Positions 48,141 to 58,048 are shown, counted from the first letter of the stretch. The stretch: DNA of 64,000 nucleotides from Rhizobium sp. BK313 (GCF_014193655.1 NZ_JACHZQ010000001.1:1922001-1986000), one strand, 5' to 3'. Notes: a model not told the origin generated them from the sequence alone. Translations and numbers: made by a program.

Positions 48141-49385
48141 ATGACCACATCCTCTGTCTTCTCCATCGATCCCGTGGCGCGTCGCCTGTCCCTCAATGGC
48201 CGCGATCCCGCCTTCTACAGCAATCCAAACGCCGTCTACGCCGCCTTGCACGCCGAATGCCCCACCTTCTATTGGGAGCAGCAGAAGCAATGGTATTTCA
48301 TCGGCTATGATCATGTGAACGGCCTACTGCGAGACCGCCGCTTCGGCCGGCAGATCCTGCATATCGCCACCCGCGAAGAGCTCGGCCTGCCCGCCCCCCT
48401 GCCGCATTTGAAAAATTTCGATCTTGCCGAGCAACATTCCCTGCTCGAACTGGAGCCGCCAGAGCACACGCGCCTTAGAACACTCGTCAACCGCGCCTTT
48501 GTTTCCCGGCATGTCGAGAAGATGAAGCCGGAGCTGGCCGAGCTAGCCAACCGGCTGATCGACAAATTCGAGAAAAAAGGCGAGGTCGAACTGCTGTCGG
48601 CCTTTGCTGATATCATTCCCGTCACCATGATCGCCCGGATGATCGGCATTCCGGAAGAGATGGGGCCGCAGTTGCTGAAGTGGTCGCATGCCTATGTGCG
48701 CATGTACATATTCGGCCGCACACGTGAGGACGAGCTTGCCGCCGATCAGGCGGCCGAGGAATTTGCCGACTATGTAAAAACCGTCATCCGTGAGCGCCGA
48801 GCCAATCCGCGCGACGATCTGCTGACACACATGATCACCACCGAACACAAGGGCCAGTATCTGACTGAAGACGAGCTGGTCTCGACCACGATCGTGCTGC
48901 TCAATGCCGGCCACGAAGCGACGGTTCACCAGATCGGTAATTCCGTCCGCGTCATCCTCGACAGCGGCTATGCGGCGGCCGATCTTTTCAAGGACGAGGC
49001 GACGACGGAGCGTACGGTGGAGGAGTCGTTGCGCATCTGCGCGCCGGTACATATGTTCCAGCGCTGGTGCCTGGAGCCGGCTGAGATCGATGGCGTTTCC
49101 TTCCAACGCGGCGACAGGGTGGCGTTGATTCTTGCCGCCGCCAATCTGGACCCCACGAAATTCTCCGATCCCCTTACCTTCAAGCCCGACCGCAACGAAG
49201 CGCCGAACCTCTCCTTCGGCGCCGGCATCCATTTCTGCATCGGCGCGCCGCTCGCGCGGCTGGAATTGAATGTCGTGTTGCCGATCCTGTTCGAACGCCT
49301 GCCCGGTCTGAAGCTTAGGACAAGGCCCGAGGTCAAGGACGTCTATCAATTCCACGGCCTCGAGAAGCTGGAACTGAGCTGGTGA
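48141..49385 (+). CDS. Cytochrome P450
   Basis: A 414-residue soluble P450. Heme-ligand C366 lies in FGAGIHFCIG, the ExxR motif is E295-R298, and the I-helix oxygen-activation motif is AGHEAT (256-261), with His at the position usually Gly/Asp. Length is normal for bacterial type I P450s. No ferredoxin or reductase gene lies next to it, so the redox partner is encoded elsewhere. Substrate unknown. It begins 41 bases after the diguanylate cyclase gene. Confidence 0.95.
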   Translation: MTTSSVFSIDPVARRLSLNGRDPAFYSNPNAVYAALHAECPTFYWEQQKQWYFIGYDHVNGLLRDRRFGRQILHIATREELGLPAPLPHLKNFDLAEQHSLLELEPPEHTRLRTLVNRAFVSRHVEKMKPELAELANRLIDKFEKKGEVELLSAFADIIPVTMIARMIGIPEEMGPQLLKWSHAYVRMYIFGRTREDELAADQAAEEFADYVKTVIRERRANPRDDLLTHMITTEHKGQYLTEDELVSTTIVLLNAGHEATVHQIGNSVRVILDSGYAAADLFKDEATTERTVEESLRICAPVHMFQRWCLEPAEIDGVSFQRGDRVALILAAANLDPTKFSDPLTFKPDRNEAPNLSFGAGIHFCIGAPLARLELNVVLPILFERLPGLKLRTRPEVKDVYQFHGLEKLELSW

Positions 49386-49510
49386 GTTAAGGGTGGCCTC
49401 TCGCTGAGATCAGGTGCCGGCACAAGCCTTCGAGTTTGCCCGACAATCCGGATTGCCTGGATGCGTCGACGGCTGGTCGATGCCTTCGGTTCACAGATTC
49501 ATCCAAGACG

Positions 49511-49539
49511 CAAAATGGCGCGCCAAGCCGGCGCGCCAT
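49511..49539 (-). terminator. Terminator of the pst operon
   Basis: A perfect 10-bp stem, ATGGCGCGCC (49515-49524) and GGCGCGCCAT (49530-49539), loop AAGCC, followed on the minus strand by TTTTG. It is 40 bases after the pstB stop, in the convergent gap with the P450 gene. Confidence 0.7.
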
Positions 49540-49579
49540 CGCAAAATCGGTGACAGCGGGCGGCATCCGCCTTGCCATA

Positions 49580-50416
49580 TCAGCCGTAACGGCCGGTGAT
49601 GTAGTCTTCCGTGCGCTTGACCTTCGGCGCCTGAAAAATCTGCTCGGTCGGGCCGTATTCGATCAAATCGCCGAGATACATGAAGGCGGTGTTGTCGGAA
49701 ATACGGCTCGCCTGCTGCATGTTGTGCGTGACGATGACGATCGTGAACTCGCCCTTCAACTGCGACACCAGTTCCTCAACCTTGGCGGTCGAGATCGGGT
49801 CGAGAGCCGAGGTCGGTTCATCGAGCAGCAGGACTTCGGGGCGAAGGGCAATGGCGCGGGCGATGCATAGGCGCTGCTGCTGACCGCCGGAAAGGCCAAG
49901 TCCGCTCTGGTGCAGCTTGTCCTTCACTTCGCTCCACAAGGCTGTTTCCGTCAGCGCTGCTTCGACGCGCGCGTCCATTTCCGACTTGGAAATCTTCTCA
50001 TAGAGCCGGATGCCGAAAGCGACGTTTTCATAGATCGACATCGGGAACGGCGTGGGCTTCTGGAACACCATGCCGACCTTGGCGCGCAAATCGTTCAGAT
50101 CGACGTCTTTGGTGAGAATATTGCGGCCGTCCAGCAGGATCTCGCCCGCAACCGTCTGGCCCGGATAGAGATCATACATCCGGTTGAAGGTGCGCAGCAG
50201 CGTGGACTTACCGCAACCCGAAGGGCCGATGAAGGCGGTGACCGCATTCTTGCGGATATCCATATTCACGCCCTTCAAAACGCGATGGCCGTTCTGATAG
50301 GTGAAATCGAGGTTCTTCACCTCAAGTTTCGCGAGCATGCCGGCACCCGACTGGGAAGCGGCGTCCTTCCCCTGCTGTGCGGTGACACTCTGGAAATTGC
50401 TATCGCTCATGTTCAT
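49580..50416 (-). CDS. pstB: Phosphate ABC transporter ATP-binding protein
   Basis: A 278-residue ATPase of the high-affinity phosphate uptake system: Walker [10 protein letters not shown], signature LSGGQQQR, Walker [12 protein letters not shown], and the PstB C-terminus DYITGRYG. The ATG at 50416 has AGGA 9 bases upstream, preferred over an upstream in-frame ATG at 50449. Last gene of pstSCAB; no phoU follows, which is unusual. Confidence 0.97.
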   Translation of the reverse strand: MNMSDSNFQSVTAQQGKDAASQSGAGMLAKLEVKNLDFTYQNGHRVLKGVNMDIRKNAVTAFIGPSGCGKSTLLRTFNRMYDLYPGQTVAGEILLDGRNILTKDVDLNDLRAKVGMVFQKPTPFPMSIYENVAFGIRLYEKISKSEMDARVEAALTETALWSEVKDKLHQSGLGLSGGQQQRLCIARAIALRPEVLLLDEPTSALDPISTAKVEELVSQLKGEFTIVIVTHNMQQASRISDNTAFMYLGDLIEYGPTEQIFQAPKVKRTEDYITGRYG

Positions 50417-50445
50417 GGTTTGATTCCTATCGTTCGGCAGCTGCG

Positions 50446-51297
50446 TCACTGGCGGCGCCCACTCAAGACACGGGCAAGGATGTTGAGGCCAAGGATGGCA
50501 ACGGTGATGATCAGCGCGCCGGCCCAGGCTAGTTGCTTGAGATCCTCGCCCGCATCGGCGGCGAGCGTGTTGATGGCAACCGGCAGCGTGGCGATTGGAC
50601 CGGTCAGGCTCGAATTCATGAATTTGCTGTATCCGGCCGTGAAGAGAAGCGGCGCGGTTTCGCCGCTGATACGGGCGACGGCCAACAGGATGCCGGTGAG
50701 GATGCCCGTCCAGGCGGAACGGTAGATCACCATCGTCATGGACTTCCAGCGCGGGGCGCCGAGCGCGGCGGTCGCCTCACGAAGCGCATTTGGCACCAGC
50801 AACAGCATGTCCTGCGTCGTGCGGTTGACGACAGGAAGGGCGATCAACGCCAGCGCGAGGATGCCGGCGATGGCAGAGTTGCCGTGCATAGGTACGACCA
50901 CGGCGCCGTAAACGAACACGCCGATGATGATCGAGGGTGCGGAAAGCAGGATGTCGTTGATAAACTTGGCGGCCTCGGCAAGCTTGCTGCCGTTGGCATA
51001 TTCCACCAGATAAGTTCCGGCGAGAATGCCGACCGGCGCGGCGATCAGGATGGCGAGGCCCGTGACCAGCACAGTGCCGTAGATTGCGTTGATCAAGCCA
51101 CCGCGCGAGCCCTGGGCCGGAATCGACATGGTGAACACGTCGAGGCTGAGCGCCGATACACCGCGATAAAGCAGGGTCACAAGGATCACGCTAAGAAAGA
51201 ATATGCCGAGGATGGCCGCGAGGAAGGACAAAGCCATCATCACCCGGTTCTTCCCATAGCGCCGCGATACGATGTTCTGACGAATTGCATTTTCCAT
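50446..51297 (-). CDS. pstA: Phosphate ABC transporter permease PstA
   Basis: A 283-residue inner-membrane permease with about six membrane segments and the binding-protein-dependent transport loop ([17 protein letters not shown]). The start at 51297 follows GAGGAAAAAACCC; a longer reading would overlap pstC in another frame. Lies 11 bases after pstC. Confidence 0.97.
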   Translation of the reverse strand: MENAIRQNIVSRRYGKNRVMMALSFLAAILGIFFLSVILVTLLYRGVSALSLDVFTMSIPAQGSRGGLINAIYGTVLVTGLAILIAAPVGILAGTYLVEYANGSKLAEAAKFINDILLSAPSIIIGVFVYGAVVVPMHGNSAIAGILALALIALPVVNRTTQDMLLLVPNALREATAALGAPRWKSMTMVIYRSAWTGILTGILLAVARISGETAPLLFTAGYSKFMNSSLTGPIATLPVAINTLAADAGEDLKQLAWAGALIITVAILGLNILARVLSGRRQ

Positions 51298-51308
51298 GGG
51301 TTTTTTCC

Positions 51309-52280
51309 TCAAAGCGAGTCGACGCGACCGATCATCCATCTCGCCAGCGCAAGCACGCAGAAGGAAAGGATGAACAGGAGCAGGCCGAGCGCCATCAGGC
51401 TCGACAATTGCAGACCGTCGGCATCGCCGAAGTTGTTCGCGATCTGGGCGGAAATGGTGGTGGACGGCGAGATGATCGACGCCTGCAGGCGGCTCACCGA
51501 GCCTATAACGAAGGTGACGGCCATGGTTTCGCCAAGGGCGCGGCCGAGGCCGAGCATAATGCCGCCGACGAGGCCGCGACGTGTATAGGGGATCAGGATG
51601 TGGCGAGCGACTTCCCATGTGGTCATGCCCATGCCGTAAGCGGATTCACGCAGCATCGGCGGCACGGTGGTGAATACGTCCCGGGAGATCGCGGTGATGA
51701 ACGGCAGGATCATAATGGACAGCACGAGGCTTGCCGTCAACAGGCCGACGCCCGGCGCCGGCGGCTGGAACAGCAGGCCGATCACCGGCACCTGGCCGAT
51801 CGTCATCATAAGGAAGGGCAGAACATAGGTCTGCATCAACGGCACGAGGATGAACAGACCGACGATGCCGTAGATGATTGAGGGAACACCAGCAAGAAGC
51901 TCGATGGCCGTACTGATCGGACGTCGCAGGCTGCCCGGGCAAAGTTCCGTGAGGAAGATGGCGATACCGATGCCCATGGGAACAGCAATCAGCATGGCGA
52001 TGAGCGAACTCACCAGTGTACCGACCAAGGCAGGCACAGCACCAAAGATATTGGCGGGAGCGCTCCACTTCGTTCCCCAGAGGAACGAAAACCCAAAGGT
52101 CTGGAAGGTTGGCAAGGCTTCGACGACAAGAACCGCAAGGATTGCCAGCAGCAGAAGCACGACAAGAGCAGCCGAGCCAAGCGTCATAAAATAGAAAATC
52201 CGATCCTGTGTCCGGAATTTTCGGGTGCTGGCGCTGGTATCCACTGCCTGGAAGCCAGCCGTCTGAGTCGCGTCGGCCAT
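51309..52280 (-). CDS. pstC: Phosphate ABC transporter permease PstC
   Basis: A 323-residue inner-membrane permease with six to seven membrane segments; the motif ESAYGMGMTTWEVARHI is the EAA-type loop that contacts PstB. AAGGGGAC lies upstream of the ATG. Follows pstS after 71 bases that contain a strong hairpin. Confidence 0.97.
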   Translation of the reverse strand: MADATQTAGFQAVDTSASTRKFRTQDRIFYFMTLGSAALVVLLLLAILAVLVVEALPTFQTFGFSFLWGTKWSAPANIFGAVPALVGTLVSSLIAMLIAVPMGIGIAIFLTELCPGSLRRPISTAIELLAGVPSIIYGIVGLFILVPLMQTYVLPFLMMTIGQVPVIGLLFQPPAPGVGLLTASLVLSIMILPFITAISRDVFTTVPPMLRESAYGMGMTTWEVARHILIPYTRRGLVGGIMLGLGRALGETMAVTFVIGSVSRLQASIISPSTTISAQIANNFGDADGLQLSSLMALGLLLFILSFCVLALARWMIGRVDSL

Positions 52281-52303
52281 CGATGTCCCCTTGCTCTGTC
52301 ACG

Positions 52304-52333
52304 AAAGGCGGACAGGGCCATACCCTGTCCGCC
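52304..52333 (-). terminator. Hairpin between pstS and pstC (attenuating terminator or mRNA end)
   Basis: A perfect 11-bp stem (arms 52307-52317 and 52323-52333, loop CCATA), followed on the minus strand only by TTTCGTG. It probably stabilises pstS mRNA or lets part of the transcripts end, so that the binding protein outnumbers the membrane subunits. Confidence 0.6.
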
Positions 52334-52351
52334 GCAACTTCTCAGCCGAAA

Positions 52352-53377
52352 TTACTTCGTGCCGAAGTCCTTCTTCCAGGACTCTTCGACAACCTTGGCA
52401 ACAGTTTCCGGAACCGGAAGGTAGGAAAGGTCAGTCGCTTCCTTCTGGCCCTTTTCATAGGCCCACTTGAAGAACTTCAGGGCTTCTTCGTTGGCAGCAG
52501 CATCGGCCGGCTTCTTGTAGAGCATAACCCAGGTCGAAGCTGCAATCGGCCAGCTCTTTTCGCCCGGCTGATTGGTGATGATCAGGTTGAAGTTCTTGGC
52601 ATGGGCCCAATCGGCGTTAGAAGCAGCAGCCTTGAACGTGTCGAGGCTCGGCTCGATAACCTTGCCGGCAGCATTCTTCATCTTCGCGAAACCGATGTGG
52701 TTGGCGACGACGTACGAATATTCAACATAGGAGATCGAACCAGCCGTCTGGTTGACGGTGGTGGAAACGCCTTCAGAACCCTTGGCACCGAAGCCGACCG
52801 GCCATTCAACTGCCGTGTCCGAACCAACCTTTTCCTTCCACTCCGGAGAAACCTTGCCCAGGTAGTCGGTGAAGTTGAAGGTGGTGCCGGAGCTGTCGGC
52901 GCGATAAACGACGGAGATCGGCGTGGAAGGCAGCTTCACGTCGGGGTTGAGGGCCTTGATGGCCGCATCGTCCCACTTAGCGATCTTGCCGAGGAAGATG
53001 TCGGCCAGCGTCTTGCCGTCGAGAACGAGTTCGCCCGGCTTTACGCCAGCAACGTTATAGGAAACGACGATGCCGCCGGAGATCATCGGGAACTGGGCAA
53101 TGCCGTTCTTCTCGAGGTCAGCGTCGCTCATCGGCTTGTCCGAAGCGCCGAATATGATGGTCTTGTCGAGGAGCTGCTTGATGCCGGCGCCCGAACCGAC
53201 CGACTGATAGTTGACGGCGTTTTTCGTCGCAGTCTTGTAGTTTTCGGCCCACTTGGACATAACCGGCGCGATGAAGCTCGAGCCGGCGCCGGAGATGTCG
53301 GCAGCCATAGCCGAAGCAGCCATGGTAACGACCAGGCCTGCGGTCAGGCAAAGGGTACGGAGTTTCTGGTTAAGCAT
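52352..53377 (-). CDS. pstS: Periplasmic phosphate-binding protein
   Basis: A 341-residue binding protein with a Sec signal peptide (cleavage after about residue 25, ASAMAADIS). The phosphate-site residues sit in AGSSFIAP and in [15 protein letters not shown], both typical of PstS. It is first in pstSCAB and lies about 100 bases downstream of a Pho box promoter. Confidence 0.98.
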   Translation of the reverse strand: MLNQKLRTLCLTAGLVVTMAASAMAADISGAGSSFIAPVMSKWAENYKTATKNAVNYQSVGSGAGIKQLLDKTIIFGASDKPMSDADLEKNGIAQFPMISGGIVVSYNVAGVKPGELVLDGKTLADIFLGKIAKWDDAAIKALNPDVKLPSTPISVVYRADSSGTTFNFTDYLGKVSPEWKEKVGSDTAVEWPVGFGAKGSEGVSTTVNQTAGSISYVEYSYVVANHIGFAKMKNAAGKVIEPSLDTFKAAASNADWAHAKNFNLIITNQPGEKSWPIAASTWVMLYKKPADAAANEEALKFFKWAYEKGQKEATDLSYLPVPETVAKVVEESWKKDFGTK

Positions 53378-53484
53378 GATAGACTCACTTCCTCAAGTGA
53401 TGAAAGGATGGCGAGCAGGAGTCTGGCGCGAAGTGTCCCATCGTTAGTAACGCCACACCTGAATCTCCTGGCGACAGTGATGCG

Positions 53485-53527
53485 TCTAAAGGCGCAGTGT
53501 TTCAGTTTGATGACAGTTTCGTGAAAG
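53485..53527 (-). promoter_or_regulatory. Pho box and promoter of pstSCAB
   Basis: Three 7-base PhoB-type repeats on the minus strand spaced 4 bases apart: CTTTCAC (53527-53521), CTGTCAT (53516-53510) and CTGAAAC (53505-53499). A -10 candidate TTTAGA lies at 53490-53485, 8 bases further. This is the classical arrangement in which the Pho box replaces the -35 element, so the operon should be induced by PhoB under phosphate limitation. Confidence 0.8.
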
Positions 53528-53647
53528 GCCGGTGACACAACTTGCGGCAATGGAAACGGCTGCTGTGCGGGCTACATGACTAAGGCCGGGCCGCATCCGA
53601 AACGGGGCCAGCCTTAGACCAGCTTTGTGACGCGATCCGAAGCGCTT

Positions 53648-53992
53648 TCAAAGGCGGATCACATAATCCTTTCGAGTCGTTTCAATGACTTCCCAAGTCC
53701 CTTTGAAGCCGGGCCTGAGGATCATCCGATCGCCCGCACGCAGGTGAAAAGCCTCGCCATTTTCAGCGGTTACCACCGAATAGCCGGAAAGAATGTGGAA
53801 ATATTCCCACTCGTCATAGGCGATTTGCCATTTTCCCGGCGTCGCCTCCCATATGCCGGCGTAGAGCCCGCCGTCGGCTTCGTCGACATTCCAGGTGCGG
53901 AACTTTGGCGCACCGGAAACGATGCGATCGTTGGCCGGGGCGCCGGCTTCCGGCTCGATGCCGTCGGTGTCCAATCGTAAATATGCTGTCAT
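53648..53992 (-). CDS. Small cupin-fold protein
   Basis: A 114-residue single-domain protein with cupin-like features: YDEWEYFHILSGYSVVTAENGE followed by FHLRAGDRMILRPGFKGTWEV. The WEV/ETTRKDYVI end is common in cupins related to (S)-ureidoglycine aminohydrolase. GGGAG lies 5 bases before the ATG. It follows metY after 34 bases, so the two are probably cotranscribed. Role unknown. Confidence 0.85.
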   Translation of the reverse strand: MTAYLRLDTDGIEPEAGAPANDRIVSGAPKFRTWNVDEADGGLYAGIWEATPGKWQIAYDEWEYFHILSGYSVVTAENGEAFHLRAGDRMILRPGFKGTWEVIETTRKDYVIRL

Positions 53993-54026
53993 AAATCTCC
54001 CGTCCGGAACCCGAAACGCTCCATTG

Positions 54027-55310
54027 TCAAACCTTTGCCAGCGCCTGTTCGAGGTCTGCAATGATGTCCTTGACGTCTTCGATGCCGATCGACAGGCGCA
54101 CGACATCGGGACCGGCGCCGGCGGCGATTTTCTGCTCGTCAGTGAGCTGCTTATGCGTCGTCGAGGCGGGGTGAATGACCAGCGAGCGCGTGTCGCCGAT
54201 ATTGGCGAGATGCGAAAAGAGCTCCAGGCCCTCCACCAACCCCTTGCCCGCGTCATAACCACCCTTCAATCCAAAAGTGAAGACAGAACCCGCCCCCTTG
54301 GGCGAATAGCGCTGTTGCAGCGCATGGTTTGGATCGTCCTCAAGGCCGGCATAGTTTACCCAGGCTACCTTGTTCTGCTCTTTCAGCCACCGGGCGACGG
54401 CGATCGCATTGTCGGAATGGCGCTGCATGCGCAACGGCAGCGTCTCGATGCCCGTGAGGATCAAGAAGGCATTGAAAGGGGAAATGGCGGGGCCGAGATC
54501 GCGCAGGCCGAGGACGCGGCAGGCTATGGCGAAGGCAAAATTGCCGAAGGTCGCGTGCAGCACGATGCCGTTATATTCCGGTCTCGGAGTCGAAAGCATT
54601 GGATAGTTGCCGGAGGCCGACCAGTCGAAGGTACCGCCGTCGATGATCATACCGCCCATGGAATTGCCATGGCCGCCGATGAATTTGGTCAGCGAATGCA
54701 CGACGATGTCGGCGCCGTGTTCCAGCGGCCGGATGAGATAGGGGCTGGCCATAGTATTGTCGACGATCAGCGGCAAACCGTGCCTGCGGGCAACCGCGGC
54801 AATCGCCTGGATATCGACGAAGGTGCCGCCGGGATTGGCGAGGCTTTCGATGAAGATGCCGCGGGTACGGCTGTCGATCTGCGCCTCGAACGAGGCTGGA
54901 TCGGCGGAGTCCGCCCAGCGGACATGCCAATCGAAATTCTGGAAGGAGTGACCGAACTGGTTGATCGAGCCGCCGTAGAGCCGTCTGGCGGCGATGAAAT
55001 TGTCGCCCGGCTGCATGATGGCGTGGAAGACGATCACCTGGGCAGCATGGCCGGAAGCAACGGCGAGGCCGGCCGTTCCGCCTTCGAGGGCGGCCACCCG
55101 CTCCTCAAGGACGGCTTGGGTCGGGTTCATGATGCGCGTATAGATATTGCCGAACTGCTGCAGCCCGAAGAGCGCGGCGGCGTGGTCCGCATCCTGGAAG
55201 ACGAAGGAGGTTGTCTGGTAGATCGGCGTCGCGCGCGCCCCCGTCGTCGGGTCCGGCTGCGCGCCTGCATGAATAGCCAGCGTATCGAAACCCGGGTTGT
55301 TCGTCGGCAT
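54027..55310 (-). CDS. metY: O-acetylhomoserine sulfhydrylase (MetY type)
   Basis: A 427-residue PLP enzyme of the Cys/Met metabolism family that makes homocysteine from O-acetylhomoserine and sulfide. The PLP lysine is K209 in [13 protein letters not shown]; the family segments [16 protein letters not shown] and [12 protein letters not shown] are present. The start at 55310 follows GGGAGGAGAGC; the upstream in-frame ATG is less likely. No riboswitch-type motif was recognised in its leader. Confidence 0.95.
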   Translation of the reverse strand: MPTNNPGFDTLAIHAGAQPDPTTGARATPIYQTTSFVFQDADHAAALFGLQQFGNIYTRIMNPTQAVLEERVAALEGGTAGLAVASGHAAQVIVFHAIMQPGDNFIAARRLYGGSINQFGHSFQNFDWHVRWADSADPASFEAQIDSRTRGIFIESLANPGGTFVDIQAIAAVARRHGLPLIVDNTMASPYLIRPLEHGADIVVHSLTKFIGGHGNSMGGMIIDGGTFDWSASGNYPMLSTPRPEYNGIVLHATFGNFAFAIACRVLGLRDLGPAISPFNAFLILTGIETLPLRMQRHSDNAIAVARWLKEQNKVAWVNYAGLEDDPNHALQQRYSPKGAGSVFTFGLKGGYDAGKGLVEGLELFSHLANIGDTRSLVIHPASTTHKQLTDEQKIAAGAGPDVVRLSIGIEDVKDIIADLEQALAKV

Positions 55311-55406
55311 GCTCTCTCCTCCCGCCAATATTGTTGTGACTGGAAGATCATAGCTACTCAGACCTGAAAGTTAACCGCGAACTTTGCCGAGCTTTTGCAC
55401 GCGCTG

Positions 55407-55452
55407 AAAAAACCTACCCATTTTTGACGGTATCGCGCCACGGATGGGTAGG
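55407..55452 (-). terminator. Terminator between CoA-binding gene and metY
   Basis: A perfect 9-bp stem CCTACCCAT/ATGGGTAGG (arms 55452-55444 and 55421-55413 on the minus strand), 22-base loop, then six T. It begins 29 bases after the CoA-binding gene stop and ends 97 bases before metY, so it could also act as an attenuator in the metY leader. Confidence 0.6.
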
Positions 55453-55480
55453 CCTAGCAGTCAAACGCGACCTGCCGGCA

Positions 55481-55909
55481 TCAGGCGACCAGTCGCGGAT
55501 ATTCGATAGCAGGGCAGCGATCCATGACGACCTTGACACCGGCTGCTTCAGCTCTCGCTGCGGCGGCGTCGTCTCGCACGCCGAGCTGGCCCCAGATGAC
55601 CGGTGGCCGCGGCTCGATCATGATCGTCTCTTCGACCACCGACCTCAGATATTCCGGTGCGCGGAAGACGTCGACCATGTCGACAGGTTCAGGAATATCG
55701 GCCAGGTGGCCAAAGACCCACTGGCCGAGAATCTCCTTGCCGGCCTGTCCGGGATTGACAGGAATAACGCGATAGCCCCGGGCCAATAGATAGGCCATGA
55801 CGCCATTGCTCGGGCGTGCCGGATTGGGTGACGCGCCGACCAGCGCGATGGTCCGTACGGATAAAAGGATATCGGCGATATAGGAATCGTCATAACGGTC
55901 ATGGTTCAT
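55481..55909 (-). CDS. CoA-binding domain protein
   Basis: A 142-residue protein of the CoA-binding (Rossmann-like) family: TIALVGASPNPARPS near the N-terminus, RGYRVIPVNPG, VDMVDVFR, and the VKVVMDRCPAIEYPRL end. Small stand-alone versions such as this are common in proteobacteria and bind CoA in vitro in some cases; their role is not established. GGGAGG precedes the ATG. Confidence 0.92.
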   Translation of the reverse strand: MNHDRYDDSYIADILLSVRTIALVGASPNPARPSNGVMAYLLARGYRVIPVNPGQAGKEILGQWVFGHLADIPEPVDMVDVFRAPEYLRSVVEETIMIEPRPPVIWGQLGVRDDAAAARAEAAGVKVVMDRCPAIEYPRLVA

Positions 55910-56020
55910 CACAAGCCTCCCATTTAAATCACACTTGCGTTTTGCCACAAATCCGGAAACCACGGCCGCGGCTTTCGCGTATATATAATTATTATAACAA
56001 TTTCGAGGAGGATTGCTGCG

Positions 56021-56347
56021 ATGAAAAAAATCATCCTGCTGGGCCTGCTGATTGCGTCGGCCGCCACGCCGGCCTTGGCGATTTCGCGTTATAACTCCTT
56101 GTCTTTCACCTGCGCCCAAGCCAAAGCGATCATCAACCGCGAACGCGCGGTGATTATGCGCTATCCGTCTACCAGAGTGCGCAACATGACGCTTTACGAT
56201 CGCTTCGTTACCGACAGCGATGCCTGTGATCCCGGCTTCTATGCCTATCAGGACTATATGCCGACCAAGGACAGAAGCGATTGCCCCGTCTATACCTGCC
56301 GGCCGTCGACCGACTTCGACGACGATGAGTTGTTTATTCCGCATTAA
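56021..56347 (+). CDS. Small secreted protein
   Basis: A 108-residue protein with a Sec signal peptide (MKKIILLGLLIASAATPALA) and four cysteines in the mature part, two near DACDPG and CPVYTC, consistent with disulfides. It is divergent from the CoA-binding gene. GAGGAGGATTGC upstream is a good binding site. I recognise no family; mature sequence rich in Asp and Tyr. Confidence 0.8.
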   Translation: MKKIILLGLLIASAATPALAISRYNSLSFTCAQAKAIINRERAVIMRYPSTRVRNMTLYDRFVTDSDACDPGFYAYQDYMPTKDRSDCPVYTCRPSTDFDDDELFIPH

Positions 56348-57211
56348 CGTCAGGCCGATAGGGGCCGGTGTGCCGCCGATCTTCTCTCATCGATCTTCAC
56401 CCCAGCTTGCCTTTCAGCCGGTGGTCCTGACGCGGTGTTTGATGAGTTTTTAGCGTGGCATAGTTTATCGCGCTGCGATTTCCGGCCGCTCTTCAAAGCG
56501 CATTCAAATAACGCCATTCCAAGTTAGATAGTCAGGTTCTCATGAAATGCGATTTTTGTTCACTATTCATTCGGATGTTAATTAGCGAAGCCTCATGATG
56601 AGCCGATGAATTAAGAACCTGATTGGAAATACAAGGTATATGCAGTTACACAATTTCTCACACGAAAAAATTTCGTCGCAGTAGATATTTGTTCTTAAGC
56701 AATATATCCCGGAATGCCACATCTTCGATGATAGACGCTCATCCGTGATTTTTGCCGTTGCCTCAATCTAACTGCGGCTTTTCGCACCGCAGCACGGAAT
56801 TCATACTCCATTTGGGTGATCATCACGCGAGTCGACATCACCAAATTGGGTGATGCACACCGGCTCCCAACGATGAGTCAATATATTCTCATTCATGTTA
56901 TTCAAATAACATTTCACAGCGCTTCGAATGTTATCGTCGCAATCTCCGTCAAACGTTCACCCGGCATCCAATTTTTGTTCTCGCTTCATTCCCATGTCAA
57001 TTAGAAACATCTCATGGTTGCGCGACCAACCAGAACAAAGATGGAACGATGGAACTATGCTTTTCCATTGATTTGCTGTGACAGGGGGCTACTGCTAAAA
57101 GCTTATAAGCCCGCACACTTGTTGCTTTCTGATGCATTGAGGATCAAATGGCAGCGGCATATCCGCAAATCGCCGAATTTCTATCCTTCGCTGCCCATTT
57201 CTGAGGTTTTC
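56348..57211. other. Long non-coding gap upstream of the EamA gene
   Basis: 864 AT-rich bases. Short reading frames exist but none has a binding site and protein-like composition. It contains an 18-bp palindrome and, near 56811-56853, an ATCACC-based cluster of inverted and direct repeats (TTTGGGTGAT, ATCACCAAA, ATTGGGTGAT). Confidence 0.5.
56895..56912. repeat. 18-bp palindrome
   Basis: ATGTTATT, two bases, AATAACAT: perfect dyad symmetry, AT-rich, of operator size. It lies 300 bases upstream of the EamA start. No T-run suggests a regulator site rather than a terminator. Confidence 0.5.
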
Positions 57212-58048
57212 GTGTCCCTTGACGTTCTCGCTCTGGTTCTCTTCGGTGCCCTGCTACATGCGACCTGGAATGCGATCATCAAGGCCGGAACGGACAAGTC
57301 CCTGGATGCCGCAATGGTTGCAGCAGGCGGCGCGGTCACTGCCCTGCCCTTCCTGCCGTTTCTGCCGCTGCCGGCTTCGACCGCTTGGCCCTTCATCGGC
57401 GCATCGGCGATCCTGCAGTTCGTTTATTTCCAGTTGGTGGCTGCCGCTTACCGCGCTGGCGACATCGGCCTCGTATACCCACTGATGCGTGGGGTCGCGC
57501 CGCTGATCATCGTTTCGACCAGCGGTTTCATCCTGAAAGAAGCCCTGTCGGGCGGAGTACTGATCGGTACCATGACCATTTGCGCCGGCATACTGACGCT
57601 AGCTTTCGAGGCGCGAAAGGGCGGCCGGCAGGCGATAACCCTAGCGCTTTCCAATGCCGTGGTCATCGCCACCTATACTTATGTCGACGGCATCGGTGCT
57701 CGGATCTCCGGCAATTCCATTTCCTATACGCTGTGGATGTCGCTCTTGCCGCCTGTGCTTTTGTTCGCCTGGGCGATCTCGCGGCGCAGCGTAAGCGTGG
57801 TTGCCGCTCATGTCCGCTACAACTGGTGGCGTGGCCTGATCGGCGGGGCTGGCTCGATTGCCTCCTACGGCGTTGCGCTGTGGGCCATGACAAAGGCACC
57901 TGTTGCGACCGTTGCAGCCTTGCGCGAAACCTCGATCCTGTTCGCGCTAGTGATTTCCGCAGTTATATTGAAGGAGCGCTCAAGCATCTGGCGGTATGTT
58001 GCCGGTGCCATTATTACAGCGGGTGTATTGGTTTTGAAGCTCGCCTGA
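57212..58048 (+). CDS. EamA/DMT-family transporter
   Basis: A 278-residue membrane protein with about ten predicted segments in two EamA repeats: segments begin at residue 3 (LDVLALVLFGALLHATWNAIIK) and the second repeat after about residue 140, with the family ETSILFALVISAVILKE near the end. GTG at 57212 is used because GAGG lies upstream with suitable spacing; a longer reading adds an implausible N-terminus. Probably exports a metabolite; substrate unknown. Confidence 0.9.
   Translation: MSLDVLALVLFGALLHATWNAIIKAGTDKSLDAAMVAAGGAVTALPFLPFLPLPASTAWPFIGASAILQFVYFQLVAAAYRAGDIGLVYPLMRGVAPLIIVSTSGFILKEALSGGVLIGTMTICAGILTLAFEARKGGRQAITLALSNAVVIATYTYVDGIGARISGNSISYTLWMSLLPPVLLFAWAISRRSVSVVAAHVRYNWWRGLIGGAGSIASYGVALWAMTKAPVATVAALRETSILFALVISAVILKERSSIWRYVAGAIITAGVLVLKLA

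Noticed and set aside
55311..55406. SAM-II riboswitch ahead of metY
   Set aside because: The conserved GCTAAA core and pseudoknot pairs of SAM-II could not be found in the leader.
56816..57004. 62-codon frame in the gap before the EamA gene
   Set aside because: No binding site and no protein-like pattern; the region is AT-rich with repeats.
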